Made by a program: the position numbers and the translations under genes
Shown here: positions 21,945 to 33,361 of the stretch, in pieces
Layout of the letters: each line of letters begins with the position of its first letter
How positions within the stretch are numbered: position 1 is the stretch's first letter
NCBI RefSeq assembly: GCF_000218685.1
Contig: NW_006763301.1
Span: forward strand, 868,001 to 932,000
DNA length: 64,000 nt
DNA from: Serpula lacrymans var. lacrymans S7.9
Taxonomy: Eukaryota; Basidiomycota; Agaricomycetes; Boletales; Serpulaceae
Direction: 5' to 3'
The notes under the pieces: model-generated
The model's input: only the letters and a program-made list of their open reading frames with translations
Told to the model about the DNA's origin: nothing
Databases searched by the model: none

Positions 21945-22666
21945 ATGGGTAGCATATTTGACAATGAGTCCGTTTTCTTGGTTATGCCTCTTCCTTTTTC
22001 TCATTCCTCTTCTTGTGGCTTCTCAGCTCTTCAGAGATTCAGTCAGATGATATATGGCAAATCGCCCTCTTCATCGCTTTCGGTCAGTAATTTTATTTCC
22101 TATCAAAGCCGCCTTCTTATACATCCATATCAAGTCATCGTTGTCCTGGCTGCTATAATCACTCTTGTCGCCGTCTCAGTACGCAATCGAGCAAAATCAC
22201 GAGAACGCCTTTTGTATAAGGATTTAGAAGAGGCACGTTCTACACACAAGAAGAGGTCATCACGTCGATCAAAACACAAGCCTCGTCCAATACAAATCGA
22301 GGACCTTACCGTGGTTAGTCCATATCAAGTCGCCAGACTTGCTTCATAGTGTTGAATGTCCGCACAGCTTGAACCCGTTGCCGTTCGCGACAGGTCGTCG
22401 CAGGAGGATATACATGATCCTCCAAATCGATCACCACCAATACCTTACAGACTGACCCCATATTTTACGAGCCGCTAACGAACGAGCCTTATAATCATGT
22501 GAGCTGTGTTCCCAGATTGCTACCCTTTCACCATCTCACCCCTTGGCCCAACCCTTCAGATACTCACCAGTATCGCGTGATCGTTGTTCAGCCACAGGCG
22601 AGCACTTGTCTGCGTACAGAATTAGACCCCTTTTGTTTGAAGGAAGCCCATGGGGCAGAGCTTTAG
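21945..22666 (+). CDS. Uncharacterised small single-pass membrane protein
   Basis: Best model: exon 1 ATG 21945 (MGSIFDN), then an acidic segment (SSEIQSDD), one strong membrane helix (IWQIALFIAFVIVVLAAIIT, extending to VAVSV) and a very basic cytosolic-type tail (RNRAKSRERLLYKDLEEA, then KKRSSRRSKHKPRP). A last part reads YRVIVVQPQ and ends KEAHGAEL before the stop at 22664-22666. The model needs introns with GTCCGT and GTCAGT donors and is about 125 residues. The third intron has two possible acceptors. I do not recognise a family. The negative N-terminus, helix and positive tail suggest a type III or tail-oriented membrane anchor. Confidence 0.55.
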
Positions 22667-23030
22667 TAGTATCGCCACCGCTCATCTGGAACGGTTCGAG
22701 TTCACGTTATAGCACGTCTCTTTATAATTATCGTATATCTCGCTGTCTGTATAGCATATCCCTTGCACATCGTGTATCATGTACCACAAGTAGCACAGAA
22801 CTCTTCTTTCAGCTAAATGTATTTCCAGCAACCATTCTCAGCTGAAGAACTGCACGAATTAAAGTCCGAATCCGAAGCTGAACCCCATCGGATTTGTTCG
22901 GCCGGAGTTAGGATCACTGAGTCCGAGTGAGTCACGAAATTTACTCCAAAGCTTTGAAAAGCAGATTTGTTTTTATTTTTTCTTTCGCTTCCATCCAAAA
23001 ACACCTTCGTCGCTGTTCCCGACGACGACC
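22667..23030. other. Upstream region of acetolactate synthase gene
   Basis: No gene. A T-rich run (TTTGTTTTTATTTTTTCTTTC) lies just before the ILV2 start, as in many fungal promoters. Confidence 0.4.
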
Positions 23031-25333
23031 ATGTCGCTCCCTGCAACCCTGCGCATTCGTAGCGCCCAAAAGTCCACGTCGGCCACGTCCTTCACTCGCT
23101 CAAGGTCGACTGTAGCCAGCTCGTCCATCGTCGATGCAAAGTCAAGGGTGAGGGAGCATGCTCGCAACATCAGCCGCTCGACAGCCCGTGAAGCTATTCC
23201 AGCACCATCGATGTATGTTCCAGGGCTTCAATCATGTTTTTCTAGTTAAACTGGTGTTCTAAATGAGCCATGTATTTTAGCCGACCATCCCCCGCTCCAG
23301 GCTTCCAACAACTGCCTACGCCAAACAACGTTCCATTTCCACCGCCATCTCTTGAAACTGTAGGCAATGGACCCTTGGATCATTCTTTCGTGGGCATGTC
23401 AGGTGGCCAGATATTTCACGAGATGATGCTTCGACATGGTGTGAAGCATGTGTTTGGATACCCAGGAGGCGCAATTCTCCCCGTCTTCGATGCCATCTAC
23501 AACTCCACCCACTTCGACTTTGTCCTTCCTCGCCATGAGCAGGGTGCTGGTCACATGGCCGAGGGATATGCCCGTGTATCCGGAAAGCCAGGAGTCGTTC
23601 TCGTCACTTCAGGGCCAGGTGCGACGAACGTCGTGACGCCCATGCAAGACGCCCTGAGCGACGGTGTTCCCCTGGTTGTCTTTTGTGGACAGGTAGCCAC
23701 TTCTGCTATCGGATCAGATGCCTTCCAAGAAGCCGACATCGTCGGTATATCACGGAGTTGCACGAAATGGAATGTTATGGTAAAAGATATTTCTGAGCTT
23801 CCTCGGCGTATCAATGAAGCGTTTAAAATCGCCACTTCCGGTCGTCCAGGACCCGTACTCGTCGACCTGCCCAAAGATGTTACAGCTGGTATCTTACGTA
23901 CCCCCTTGCCATTCAGGGCTACGACACCTGGCTCGCAGAATCTCCCTACTAACCCTCTGCAGCCCCTGCAGCCACCTACTGATGTCATGCTTATCAAACA
24001 AGCTGCCGATCTCATAAATCAAGCACAGCGTCCTATTATCTATGCCGGCAACGGTGTCCTTTCGTCACCGCTGGGCCCTCAGCTCCTTGCTCAGCTTTCT
24101 GAGCAGGGTAACATCCCGGTAACGACGACCCTCCAAGGTCTCGGTGCTTTCGACGAAACGAATGAGAAGAGCTTGCACATGTTGGGTATGCACGGTAGCG
24201 CTTACGCCAACCTTGCAATGCAGCAGGCCGACGTGATCATCGCTCTCGGTGGTCGATTTGATGATCGTGTGACTGGCAAAGTCTCGACATTTGCCCCCGC
24301 TGCGCGTGCTGCAGCTGCGCAAGGTCGCGGTGGTATCATTCATTTCGAGATTCAGCCGAAGAATATCAACAAAGTTGTCGATGCTCAGATACCTATCTTG
24401 GGAGATGTCGTTTCGAACATGGCTGCTCTCGTTCCTATGATTCGTTCGGCCCCACGCGCACAGTGGTTTACAGATATCAAGGAATGGAAGCAGAAGTATC
24501 CTTTCACTTATGTGAAGAGCTCGTCCCAGTCGGATGCGCGTATAAAGCCACAGGAGGTGATCGAGGAGCTTGATAAGCAGACTGCTCACCGGAAAGAGGA
24601 CATCGTAATCACTACTGGTGTAGGACAGCACCAGATGTGGGCCGCACAGCATTTCAGATGGAAGTACCCCCGATCGATGGTGACTTCTGGTGGTCTGGGT
24701 GTATGTTTTACTACTCATCGCATTACCTGATCAGTATAGTTGACTGATACGTTTTGTAGACGATGGGCTTCGGGCTTCCATCAGCTATTGGTGCCAAAGT
24801 CGCTGCTCCACAGAAGACTGTCGTTGACATTGACGGCGATGCTTCGTTCAGTATGACCGCGATGGAACTTGCCACCGCTTCTCAATACAATATCGGTGTC
24901 AAGGTTCTTGTGTTGAACAACGAGTTCCAAGGGATGGTTCTTCAGTGGCAAGGTTGGCTGAATTGTGATTTCTTGAACCTTGCATCATAACTAAGCTGCT
25001 CCATCAGACCTATTTTACGATGCGAGGTACTCGCACACGAAGATGACAAACCCTGACTTCGTCTTGCTCGCCAAATCTATGGGCGTTCATGCCATCCGGT
25101 GCAGCAATGTGGCTGAGTTGCCTGCCAAGATGAAAGAATTTCTCGAGTATGATGGGTCGAGACCCATTCTGATGGAGTGTGTGGTGGAGAGGAACGAACA
25201 CGTGTTCCCTATGGTAGATAACTATCACTTCTTGCGTTAGTGATCGACTGCTAACCCCTTATTTCGTCAGGTCCCTGCTGGTAAAGCTCTGCACGAGCAG
25301 ATCCTGCACCCCTCCCTGAGGATAAAATCATAA
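23031..25333 (+). CDS. ILV2: Acetolactate (acetohydroxyacid) synthase catalytic subunit, mitochondrial
   Basis: Starts [17 protein letters not shown], a Ser/Arg-rich mitochondrial presequence. Domain order is standard: the TPP-activating Glu in [18 protein letters not shown], the [15 protein letters not shown] loop, [16 protein letters not shown], an FAD-binding middle domain ([11 protein letters not shown]), and the TPP-binding [15 protein letters not shown] to LNNEFQGMV segment with the Trp of LQWQ kept. Four introns interrupt it. The last exon reads [20 protein letters not shown] with a stop at 25331-25333. Joins two pyruvates (or pyruvate and 2-ketobutyrate) in the first step of valine/isoleucine and leucine synthesis. 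About 680 residues, normal length. The residue at the classic sulfonylurea site is Ala (GQVATSAIG) rather than Pro. Confidence 0.95.
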
Positions 25334-26424
25334 ACGTGCCAGTGAGAGAACCACCTATCGCTTTCGACGTTGTACATTACCAGCGCGGGGAGTTTTTTTC
25401 ATTCACGAGATCCTATTCTGAAGGCAGTTTTTTTGGTTTGATAAATTCAACATGTGTACTAACATTTCTTCATGCGTACCTACACCGGAGCTTTTAAAAA
25501 TAGGACGCGTAGTCCTCATCTTGCTTTCACACTGCATCTATATACGTCGGGCTTGATATGCTTTATGCGCGCTAGAACGGGAGTGGCATCCTTATCATAC
25601 GCTTGTGGCTGACGAACACACGCACTTTCCTTGAATTCATTTGAATCTGACCCCCTATCGCTTGGATGTAAACGAGGTAATGGCATTGGCAGCGTTCGAA
25701 GTAAGCGCTGAGAATATTTCAGGCGCCTGGAAAACGTGAAAGTGACCATTGGTGAGCGTCTGAAGCTGCGCTTACTAAAAGGATTATGTTACAACAAATT
25801 TTCATTTTTTCCGAAGAATTTATGTGCTCGCTTGAAATTCTGATGCATATTACCAGGCACTATGACACTGGATTTGCACGAAAAGTCCACACGGTTGCCT
25901 TGTGCGACACAGACATAAGTCTCACACATAGACCATAAAACCGTGTGCACACATGCTCACTCATGCAGGACTTGTTGTATTAATTTAAGCTATGGGAAAA
26001 TAGGAACTAGAAAATAAGTAAACAAATGTAATCAAAAAGAGTGTAAGGAGTGAAATGAAAAGAATGAGGGAGTATTATTCAAAAAAAAAGATTGTAAAGC
26101 TATCTAAAATACTGGGAATGAGAGTTCATAACCATTTTACCACAGATTTTTGAAGGGTCCATTGGATGGACCTACTTCTGAGAAGTGTGTGTGTGCAGTG
26201 TTGAAGGATAATGTTGTCATCAGAAAGTTGAATAAAAATGGGTGGTTGTGAGACTGGCTTTGTCCTAATTGGGCAGTGAGTTGGGGTATTGAAGATGCAA
26301 ATAGAAGAAGAAGAAGACAAGGTTTCAATAGCACCCTCTTCTTCCTTGATGGACATGGGTGCTTTGGTCTTTGACATGTAACTATATTTCATATGGGAAT
26401 AACAGTGTGGAAAAAGCAATAGCA
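25334..26424. other. Gene-free interval between ILV2 and the second transposon block
   Basis: No supported gene. A minus-strand open stretch at 25516-25749 (77 codons) has no recognisable domain. 25960-26110 is AT-rich with A-runs. A perfect hairpin, GGTCCAT-TGG-ATGGACC, lies near 26156-26172. Confidence 0.4.
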
Positions 26425-26710
26425 TGTAAGGAATCAATTTCTCCATTGCATTCCCACCATGTCATGGTTATCCAACTCCTTCCCTGTCACTCCTCTTGCT
26501 ATCTGGCTAGAAGTTATGGCTGGTACTCTTTCACTTCTATCTTTCTTTTTCTTATTTTCCTTTCACACCCATGTTCTATCATACTTACAACGTAGGAGAC
26601 TCTTCTCCCATTCCTGAGAAGATATTATCACAACACAATGGGATCCGCACCCGTGTACAGTGATTCTGGACCTTCTGGGCATGCAACCAATCAGTATGCT
26701 TTCCAAGTAC

Positions 26711-26783
26711 GCCTTGGTAGCTTAGTTGGTAAAGCATCAGACCATGAAAGCTGGAGTCCCAGGTTTAAGCCCTGGCCAATGCA
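26711..26783 (+). other. tRNA-like sequence (degenerate tRNA or SINE head) inside LTR A3
   Basis: 73 nt with an acceptor stem GCCTTGG/CCAATGC (one mismatch), a D arm GCTT/AAGC, a perfect A-box TAGCTTAGTTGGTAAAGC, and a T arm CCAGG/CCTGG with a B-box-like GGTTTAAGCCC. The anticodon arm does not fold well and no anticodon can be assigned, though the sequence is nearest to tRNA-Phe in my reading. Probably a pseudogene or the head of a tRNA-derived SINE, with pol III promoter boxes still readable. Confidence 0.6.
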
Positions 26784-27066
26784 TGTTTTCTCATACTATA
26801 AACAAATGTCATGATTTGTCAATCCCAATGGCATAACTCTGATCAAGAGCTGTGCTCAGGAATACTTCAGTGAGAAATTAATCAGCAATACAGACCGTGA
26901 CTCAGTGCCTTCTCATGGGGTCACTGATCCAGCCAATTGTACATCCCTTACTAAAGATCTTTCTCACATTATTAGTAATTATGGTAGATCATACTATTTC
27001 TTCTCTTTTTTACTATTGGCTAGTTGTTTTGTCAGACCACTTTCTTATTCTTTCTCTCTTTGATCT

Positions 27067-27671
27067 TGTAAGGACCATTCACTTTCCCCTACCGTTTCAT
27101 TCCATGTCTTGGTTTTCAGACGCTTTTCCCATTACACCTCTGGATTTAGGGCAGATCAGAGACTGGGTAGCACTCCCAGCCAGCCAGCACAATGGGTAAG
27201 GACTAGTAGCTGAGATCTCGCCAACCAGCTCCAAGTCCCATCAGTGCCTGGATATATTAATAAACACTTCAGTCAGGATTGTACCTCATCACAAGGATAC
27301 AGTTCCTGAACATGCATGACACTACCTATTATTAGTATATTTTCTCACCTGCTGATTAATCTTTGAAGTCGTATGATAGTTGTTCTTTTTCTTATTGGTC
27401 AATTTCATCCTCAGACCACCTTTTTATTGTTCCTCTTTTGGTCTGAGAAATAGACAATTAGCTATAAAAACCCTATATACTAGTGTATAGTTTTTTAGCT
27501 TTTTATTACTTGAATAACCTGCTTTACTCCTCATCAGAAACCCTTGAGTTTACTCTCAGTCCTCTACTTGCTATAATCTCTAGCATCTGTTGACCTCATT
27601 ATACCTCTTACTCCCCGCAAGTGCAGTCGGAGGCAGGCATTGTTTTTGTTATAGTTTAATGTTGCCTCACA
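27067..27671 (+). mobile_element. Solo LTR, group B (copy B2), TSD GATCT, nested in LTR A3
   Basis: Runs TGTAAGGACCATTC to ATGTTGCCTCACA. GATCT lies at 27062-27066 and again at 27672-27676. Removal leaves the continuous group A sequence (TCTCTTT then GATCTGACCC). It is the opposite orientation of B1 and B3. Confidence 0.95.
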
Positions 27672-27857
27672 GATCTGACCCTTACTATTCACTATATAAG
27701 GAGTAGATATTTGATGTATTATTCCTTAGTTCAATATTAGTTTGGATTTGCATTTATACTGATACTCTTTAACCTCAATGCTCTGATCCACTGCCTTCTA
27801 CAAGGACTTGGCCAGACATTTGTCATTGTTATATAGCTTTGTATTCATTGCCTGACA

Positions 27858-28565
27858 CAAACCCCTTGTCATATTTCTTGGGTTGACCGATTCACCGGCG
27901 ACCTTCCAGAGCATGATGGATGAAATCTTTGCAGATATGGAAAACTGTGTCGTCATTTACATTGACAATTTATTAATATTTATGAAGTTGGACAATGACA
28001 CTGAGCATAACAGGATCGTGCAAGAAGTCCTTCAATGCTTACAGGAATGGGACCTATTTGTCAAACCTGAAAAATGTAATTTTAAAATGAAGGAAGTAGA
28101 CTTTCTTGGTATGATAATTGGCTAGAACATACTTGTGTCAAAGGAGTTAGGATCTTTCTTGACTTAGGCAACTTCTACCAAAGATTTGTTAAAAACTTTG
28201 CAAAAATAACCAGACCATTGAATGATCTCACAAAAAAAGACATTATTTGGCATTGGGGTGCCAAAGAACAAGAAGCTTTTGACAAGCTTAAACAGGCATT
28301 TAAAACCATGCCCATACTAGCACTTCCAAAATTAGACAAAGAGAGTTCCAGCTAGAAATTGACTCTTCTGATTTCACTACTGGGGCTGTTCTATCAATCA
28401 AATGCCCCGACAATCTTTGGAGGCCTTGTGCCTATTTATTGCATAGTTTGTCACATACAAAATGGAACTCTCAAATTTATGACAAAGAGATGCTGGCCAT
28501 TATTAGAGCACTAGAGCACTGGCAGCACTATTTAGAAGGTGCTAGGCACCAATTTGAAATCTGTA
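27858..28565 (+). pseudogene. Ty3/Gypsy pol fragment (RT palm to RNase H)
   Basis: Directly after the LTR end the frame reads KPLVIFLGLTDSPATFQ, then VVIYIDNLLIF (active-site box, normally Y-x-D-D) and EVDFLGMIIG. After a stop and frameshift it continues LGNFYQRFVKNFAKITRPLN, then LEIDSSDFTTGAVLS (RNase H Asp kept), IYDKEMLAIIRALEHWQ and HQFEI, where it breaks off. No gag, protease or integrase remains. It sits between LTRs A3 and A4, and its amino acid sequence differs from the 7.6-kb pol, so it is another element lineage. Confidence 0.88.
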
Positions 28566-28587
28566 GTATTTTATGATGGCCCGGGAC

Positions 28588-29151
28588 TGTGGGGGGTCGG
28601 TTTTTCTATTGCATTCCCATTATTCTATTACTTTTATCTTTCTTCTTCTTATTTTCTCTTCACACTCACGTCCTATCATACTTACAATGTAGGAGACTCC
28701 TCTCCAACCCTCAAGAAGATATCCCAATGATGTAGCATTGGTCAAAGGCTATGTCCGGAAATACTTCAGTGGGAGATTAATCAGCAATGTAGGCTGTGAC
28801 TCAGTACCTTCTCATGGGTTTACTGATCCAGCCAATTGTACATCTCTTACTAAGGCTTTCTGTCACACAATTAGTAATTACTGTATGATAGACCGTACCA
28901 TTCTCCCCTTTTTCTTATTAGTTAACTGCTAGTCAGACCATTCTTGATTTCTTTATTCCTTTCGGACTGACCTTCACAATTCATTATATAAGGAGTATAT
29001 ACTCAATGTATTATTCCTTAGTTCAATATTAGTTTGGATTTGCCGCCTATACAGATACTCTTCAGTCTCTATACTCTGATCCACCGCCTTTCTTCAAGGA
29101 CTTGGCCAGACATTGGTTATTGTTATATAGCTTCATATTTGTTGCCTGACA
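28588..29151 (+). repeat. LTR group A (copy A4) with an internal deletion
   Basis: Ends TTTGTTGCCTGACA at 29151. The left end TGTGGGGGGTCGGTTTTTC aligns with TGTGAGGAATCAATTTTTC of A2, with every A changed to G in that stretch. About 80 bases are deleted after GCATTCCCAT. A TATA-like TTATATAAGGAG lies near 28984. Probably the 3' LTR partner of A3. Confidence 0.75.
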
Positions 29152-29608
29152 GGGACTTGAATGGAAGACAGGCCCACTATGTGGTACAAGTTGCACTCAT
29201 CACAGCTTTGCTGCAACTGTCAGGTGCCTGTGGCACCTTCTGTTCAATTGAGAACTTCTGGGAAGTGTCTAGCCACTTGCTGAGAGCTAACAGGGACAGA
29301 ACTAGAGTCCAGTATGAGTAACTTTATTATCAGAGAGTACAGAATGTGTACAGTACCTAGAGTCCAGTATGAGTAACTAAAGAATAGGAATACTGGACTC
29401 TGCAATATTAGTCCGAAGTTATGTAAACAAAGGTAAACAAATCAGCCACAAAGGCAAAATTATAGAATGCTCAGTGAATACTGAACAATAGAGCAAAAAG
29501 AATAAAGAGGAAAGTGATTTAGAAAGAAGGGAAAATAGATAGCACAACTAGGTGCAGAATCACCAAAACTAACACCTTCCACACCCGTGGTGCCACAAAA
29601 AAGCATGC
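29152..29608. other. Gene-free spacer with a repeated 22-mer
   Basis: CTAGAGTCCAGTATGAGTAA occurs twice (about 29302 and 29357). Otherwise AT-rich with no gene. It lies between LTR A4 and LTR D2. Confidence 0.4.
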
Positions 29609-31404
29609 TGTCATGCACCAAAGTTGATTGGTAGCATGGACAGGTGTCAAAAATGAAGTGAATATTCAAAAAGACTCGCCTTTGCGCCACACAGGCACAG
29701 TGCCATGTGGAATAGTAATTAATATTGCCTTTTTCGAACTTGTGGCTGATCAACACTATCTCTATTAGGCAATCAAGTCGCGCTCACCTTTGCTTTTCCA
29801 TTCAGTACTTTCAGCATTTCAGCATTTTGGCAAATTTTCGCGTCGCCACTGGCTACACATTGCGCCCTTGCTTTTGTTGTTCTCCCTTATTTTTTTCTTT
29901 ACTCGGCCCCACCATGGGACCCTTGCTCTCTTTTTTATTCTCACCTGACGGTTGCTTCTGGATCCCCATTCTAGTTCACCTCCTCGTCACCTCCACCCTC
30001 CTCCTACTTACCTTCTTTGCTCCCCCACCATACCTGATGTCACCACTCTCCATTCGCTTCTGTGTCCGATCCGTCAACCACCACGTGCCACTGCTGATAT
30101 CAGCAAAGCCCCGGCGACTGGTCCAAATTGGGCAACAGGTTCATCTTCATGACGTCAATCTTCCATCATATACCATCAAGTCATTGGTCGCTCATCTCAC
30201 CTGGTTGGAGCGTGGGTGGGTAATTTTTGAGCTGGAGAAGGTTCATCCCCTTGCATTGCCTAAGTACATTGCTGTCCCATTCACTTGGGTACACTTATCT
30301 TTTATCCATCATCTTCGCTACAGCTACACCTACCACACGCTGCCTGGGACTCACTTGTTCTAAATTGGAACTACTCCCCTCCCTCCCTCATTTGACCAGG
30401 TGGTCCAATATAACCAGTCCATTTGTAAGGCCATGGAACCGTCGGATTTGGACTAGGTGGTGGACCAGTAGCTCCAGTTTCTTTTTTTTCAGCAGAACAT
30501 TCATTTACAGTGCAATTAATTTTGATCTTTGAATCATTTTCATGGACACATATTTTTTAGGATGCCTGACTGACAATAAAGGAACTGTGTTGATACTGAT
30601 ATTGTTTTGCTTTACCCTTTTTTTACTGCATCTTCCCATGACTTCATGATTTTCTTCCTCTCTTTCTGCTATTGGACTTTATTTTATGGCTGTACAAACC
30701 TGTAACATTACTTACACAGCATTCATTGTTCTATCTCCTTCTTTTCCTTATTTTGACGATCTTATCCTGTACTACCTATGCAGGATTCATCAGTGTACAT
30801 TCCTTCCTTCATGTTCTTTCTCATTCTTTTTGCACAGCTATACTGTGCATAGCCTACTTTTCTTTTACTATATAAACCCCTGTATTTTACCTTGTAAAAA
30901 AAAACAACAAGAAATCCAATCCAGACTTCTTCTCTAATCTCAAGTTCACTACTCTGCTACTTGTGATCCAGTGTGGTCACAACACTTCCCACTGCTACCA
31001 CTGTTAACTGCTGTCATCATCACTCGTCACTTTTGAAAGTCATTATCATCCCTTTCGATTAGAGTCCTTCTGAGCATTACAGTTTGCGCGTCAGGAGCCT
31101 GCTATCACTGGGAACCTTGTCACCTCGTCATCTCGTCGTTCTCAAACCTATCTTGTGCTATAATTAGCAAGGTAGCGCTCGTCTATACTCATCATAAAGC
31201 CCCTATCTTCTCTAGTTCAACTATCCCTCCTCCTCAAAACCCACACCCATACATCTCTGGGTTTTACTTTGAAGGATCATTATACATACCACCCCACAAA
31301 CAACCAGAGCACCCACTGTTCTAGGAGGCAAAGCCCATAAACAAGTTCCATGGAATCTGGGAGTATTGTGTGTGGTTTTCTAACAACAGTTCTTATCATT
31401 GACA
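29609..31404 (+). repeat. LTR group D (copy D2), about 1.8 kb
   Basis: Begins TGTCATGCACC and ends CATTGACA, a perfect 5-bp terminal inverted repeat TGTCA/TGACA. It is collinear with D1. A TATA-like ACTATATAAACCCC lies near 30869, AATAAA near 30576, and a run of A follows the TATA region. Flanks CATGC and ACGCG do not match. Shared open frames in D1, D2 and D3 look like LTR sequence, not genes. Confidence 0.75.
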
Positions 31405-31608
31405 ACGCGAGCAAAACTAAGCGAAAAAATGTGCTCCCACATGCCCCTCACGCAACTTTTGGAATCACCGTCCCCTTCGTTTTAGATACTTGTCTAGGTC
31501 TAATTATAAATTAATTCATAAGCCTGGGACTTCTATGGGAAAAGCAGATGCTTTATCTAGAAGAGAGGATCATGCCAACAGCATCAAAGATAACAACAAA
31601 GGTGTCAC

Positions 31609-31948
31609 TGTTACACTTGGGATGTGCAAGCCTGGTAACACTGGGTTTCTGATATGCAAGTGGTTTCTGATAAGCTCGTCATGGACGAGTTTGAGAAGTA
31701 TTCTGATGATGAGGGTTTTAACTGATGAATACCAAGTTACACTGTTGAAGTGTATAATTGTATTGGAGATAGTAACTACGATACAGGTCTGTATATATAG
31801 TGTCTACTTTAGGGTAGGCATTTGTGTTGAACAAACGAGGACGGGTGATACCGGAATAGGCAATGTGTGTGGGAAGGTATATGTAGGTAGCGGAGTGTAG
31901 CTACTTGTGAAGGGAAATAAAGTCTATGCTTAAGTACAGTTCGTAACA
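31609..31948 (+). mobile_element. Solo LTR, group E (copy E2), TSD GTCAC
   Basis: Runs TGTTACACTTG to TTCGTAACA with a 6-bp TIR. GTCAC flanks both ends (31604-31608 and 31949-31953). After removal the pol frame continues through GVTLIDQSRVANV. The same length (340 bp) as E1. Confidence 0.96.
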
Positions 31949-31984
31949 GTCACCCTGATAGATCAATCCAGGGTAGCCAATGTT

Positions 31985-32382
31985 TGTAACAACCAAGAGT
32001 TAGTTACTCTGGCGCACACAGAAACACACTATAAGGAAGATGATGAGGGAGTGGTTACCCCTCAGGCTGCAGAGAGTTTGTTGGTTAACAACAGGAGGAC
32101 TCGCTGAGGAGTCTCCTGGATCTATTGGGGTATATATACTACTACAGGTTTGTTTGTACATATGTACTATACAGTCGATAGAGACAGTGGCTGATGATGT
32201 CATGGGGCCTAGCCCGCATGGCCAGCTCCACTGTGTGAGAGAGTTGTGTCTAAAATAAGAAGAAAGGCAACGTGGCGCGAGAAAGGGAAATGCCGCGTGG
32301 CACCCTGTGTAAAGGCTAAAGGTACGAGGTTAAGGCGGAGAATAAAAGTAAAGGGAAAGTCCGAAAATGTGTTATCGTAACA
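31985..32382 (-). mobile_element. Solo LTR, group C (copy C3), TSD ATGTT
   Basis: The plus strand shows TGTAACAACC to ATCGTAACA. ATGTT lies at 31980-31984 and 32383-32387. Excision joins the pol linker (RVANV then IRQDHNLLDVF). Only 37 bases separate it from E2. Confidence 0.95.
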
Positions 32383-33361
32383 ATGTTTGAATCAGGCAGG
32401 ATCACAATCTGCTAGATGTCTTTAGGAAAACATCTCATCAGAAGAAAAGGCAGGCCTTGATGGCAATGAACATTATTTATGGGAAGACAGGCTCTTCCAT
32501 TACAAAGACAAAATCTATGTGCCTGAGTCCACAAAGATCAAGGCAATAGATAGACATTATGACACTCCAGTAGCTGGGTACCCTGGGTGGCAATGAACCA
32601 TGGAGTTGATCTCCTGTAACTACATGTGGCCAGCCATGGTCAAAGACATACAGGAATACATAAAGTGTTGTCTTTGCTGTGCCATGGCAAAGAACTCTCA
32701 TCAACCACTGGCTAGTAAATTTATGCCAAATCCAATACCAGCTGGTCCCTGGCACAATATATTGGTTGACTTCAGGATGGATCTGCCCAAATCAAATGGA
32801 TATGATTCAGTAATGGTGGTTGTAGATTGCTTCTCCAAAGGTATGGTATTCATTCCCATCAATAAAACTATTACAGCTACTGGTACAGCAGACTTATTTA
32901 AAGACTTTGTATGGTCTATCCACGGGTTACCAGAAACAGTTATCTCCGATAGGGGACCTCAATTCACTAGAAAATTTATGAAAGAACTATTCCAGATGCT
33001 GGGCATCAAACCTAAGTTATCAACAGTGTTCCATCCGCAAACAGATGGACAAACAGAGAAACTCAACCAGGAGCTAAAATGGTATCTCCAGATATTTATC
33101 AACAATAGGCAGACAGATTGGGACAAGTGGCTAAAGATAGCCCAGTTCTCTTACAATATCAAACAGTCGTCAGCTACAGGAAAGGCACCATTTGAGGTTA
33201 TAAGGTCGTACCTCCCCAGGATGGGTGTAGAACCTGGAAAAAGCAAAACGAGGCTGCAGGGAACTCAGTCAAAGATATGAAGTCTGTCTTAGATGAAACA
33301 CACAAGGTGCTATTCAAAACTGCAGAGCAGATGAAAGACAGGGCAGAGTGTAGACACTCTA

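Larger units (their letters stand above)
26425..27857 (+). repeat. LTR group A (copy A3), carrying a tRNA-like insert and a nested LTR B
   Basis: Runs TGTAAGGAATCAATT to TTGCCTGACA. Compared with A2 it has two extra pieces: about 200 bp near 26630-26835, and a 605-bp LTR B at 27067-27671 with its own duplication. A TATA-like ACTATATAAGGAG lies near 27697. Pol coding sequence follows without a gap. The left flank (TAGCA) does not match the right flank. Confidence 0.85.

Noticed and set aside
24065..24718. A 217-codon minus-strand frame opposite ILV2
   Set aside because: It is antisense to a well-conserved coding exon and has no recognisable domain.
25516..25749. Small minus-strand gene of 77 codons
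   Set aside because: No domain, no clear start context and no supporting introns. Left as unannotated spacer.
26711..26783. A functional tRNA gene
   Set aside because: The anticodon arm does not pair and there is an acceptor mismatch. It was kept only as a tRNA-like sequence.
29609..31404. Solo LTR D with target duplication
   Set aside because: The flanks CATGC and ACGCG differ, so only a repeat is claimed.
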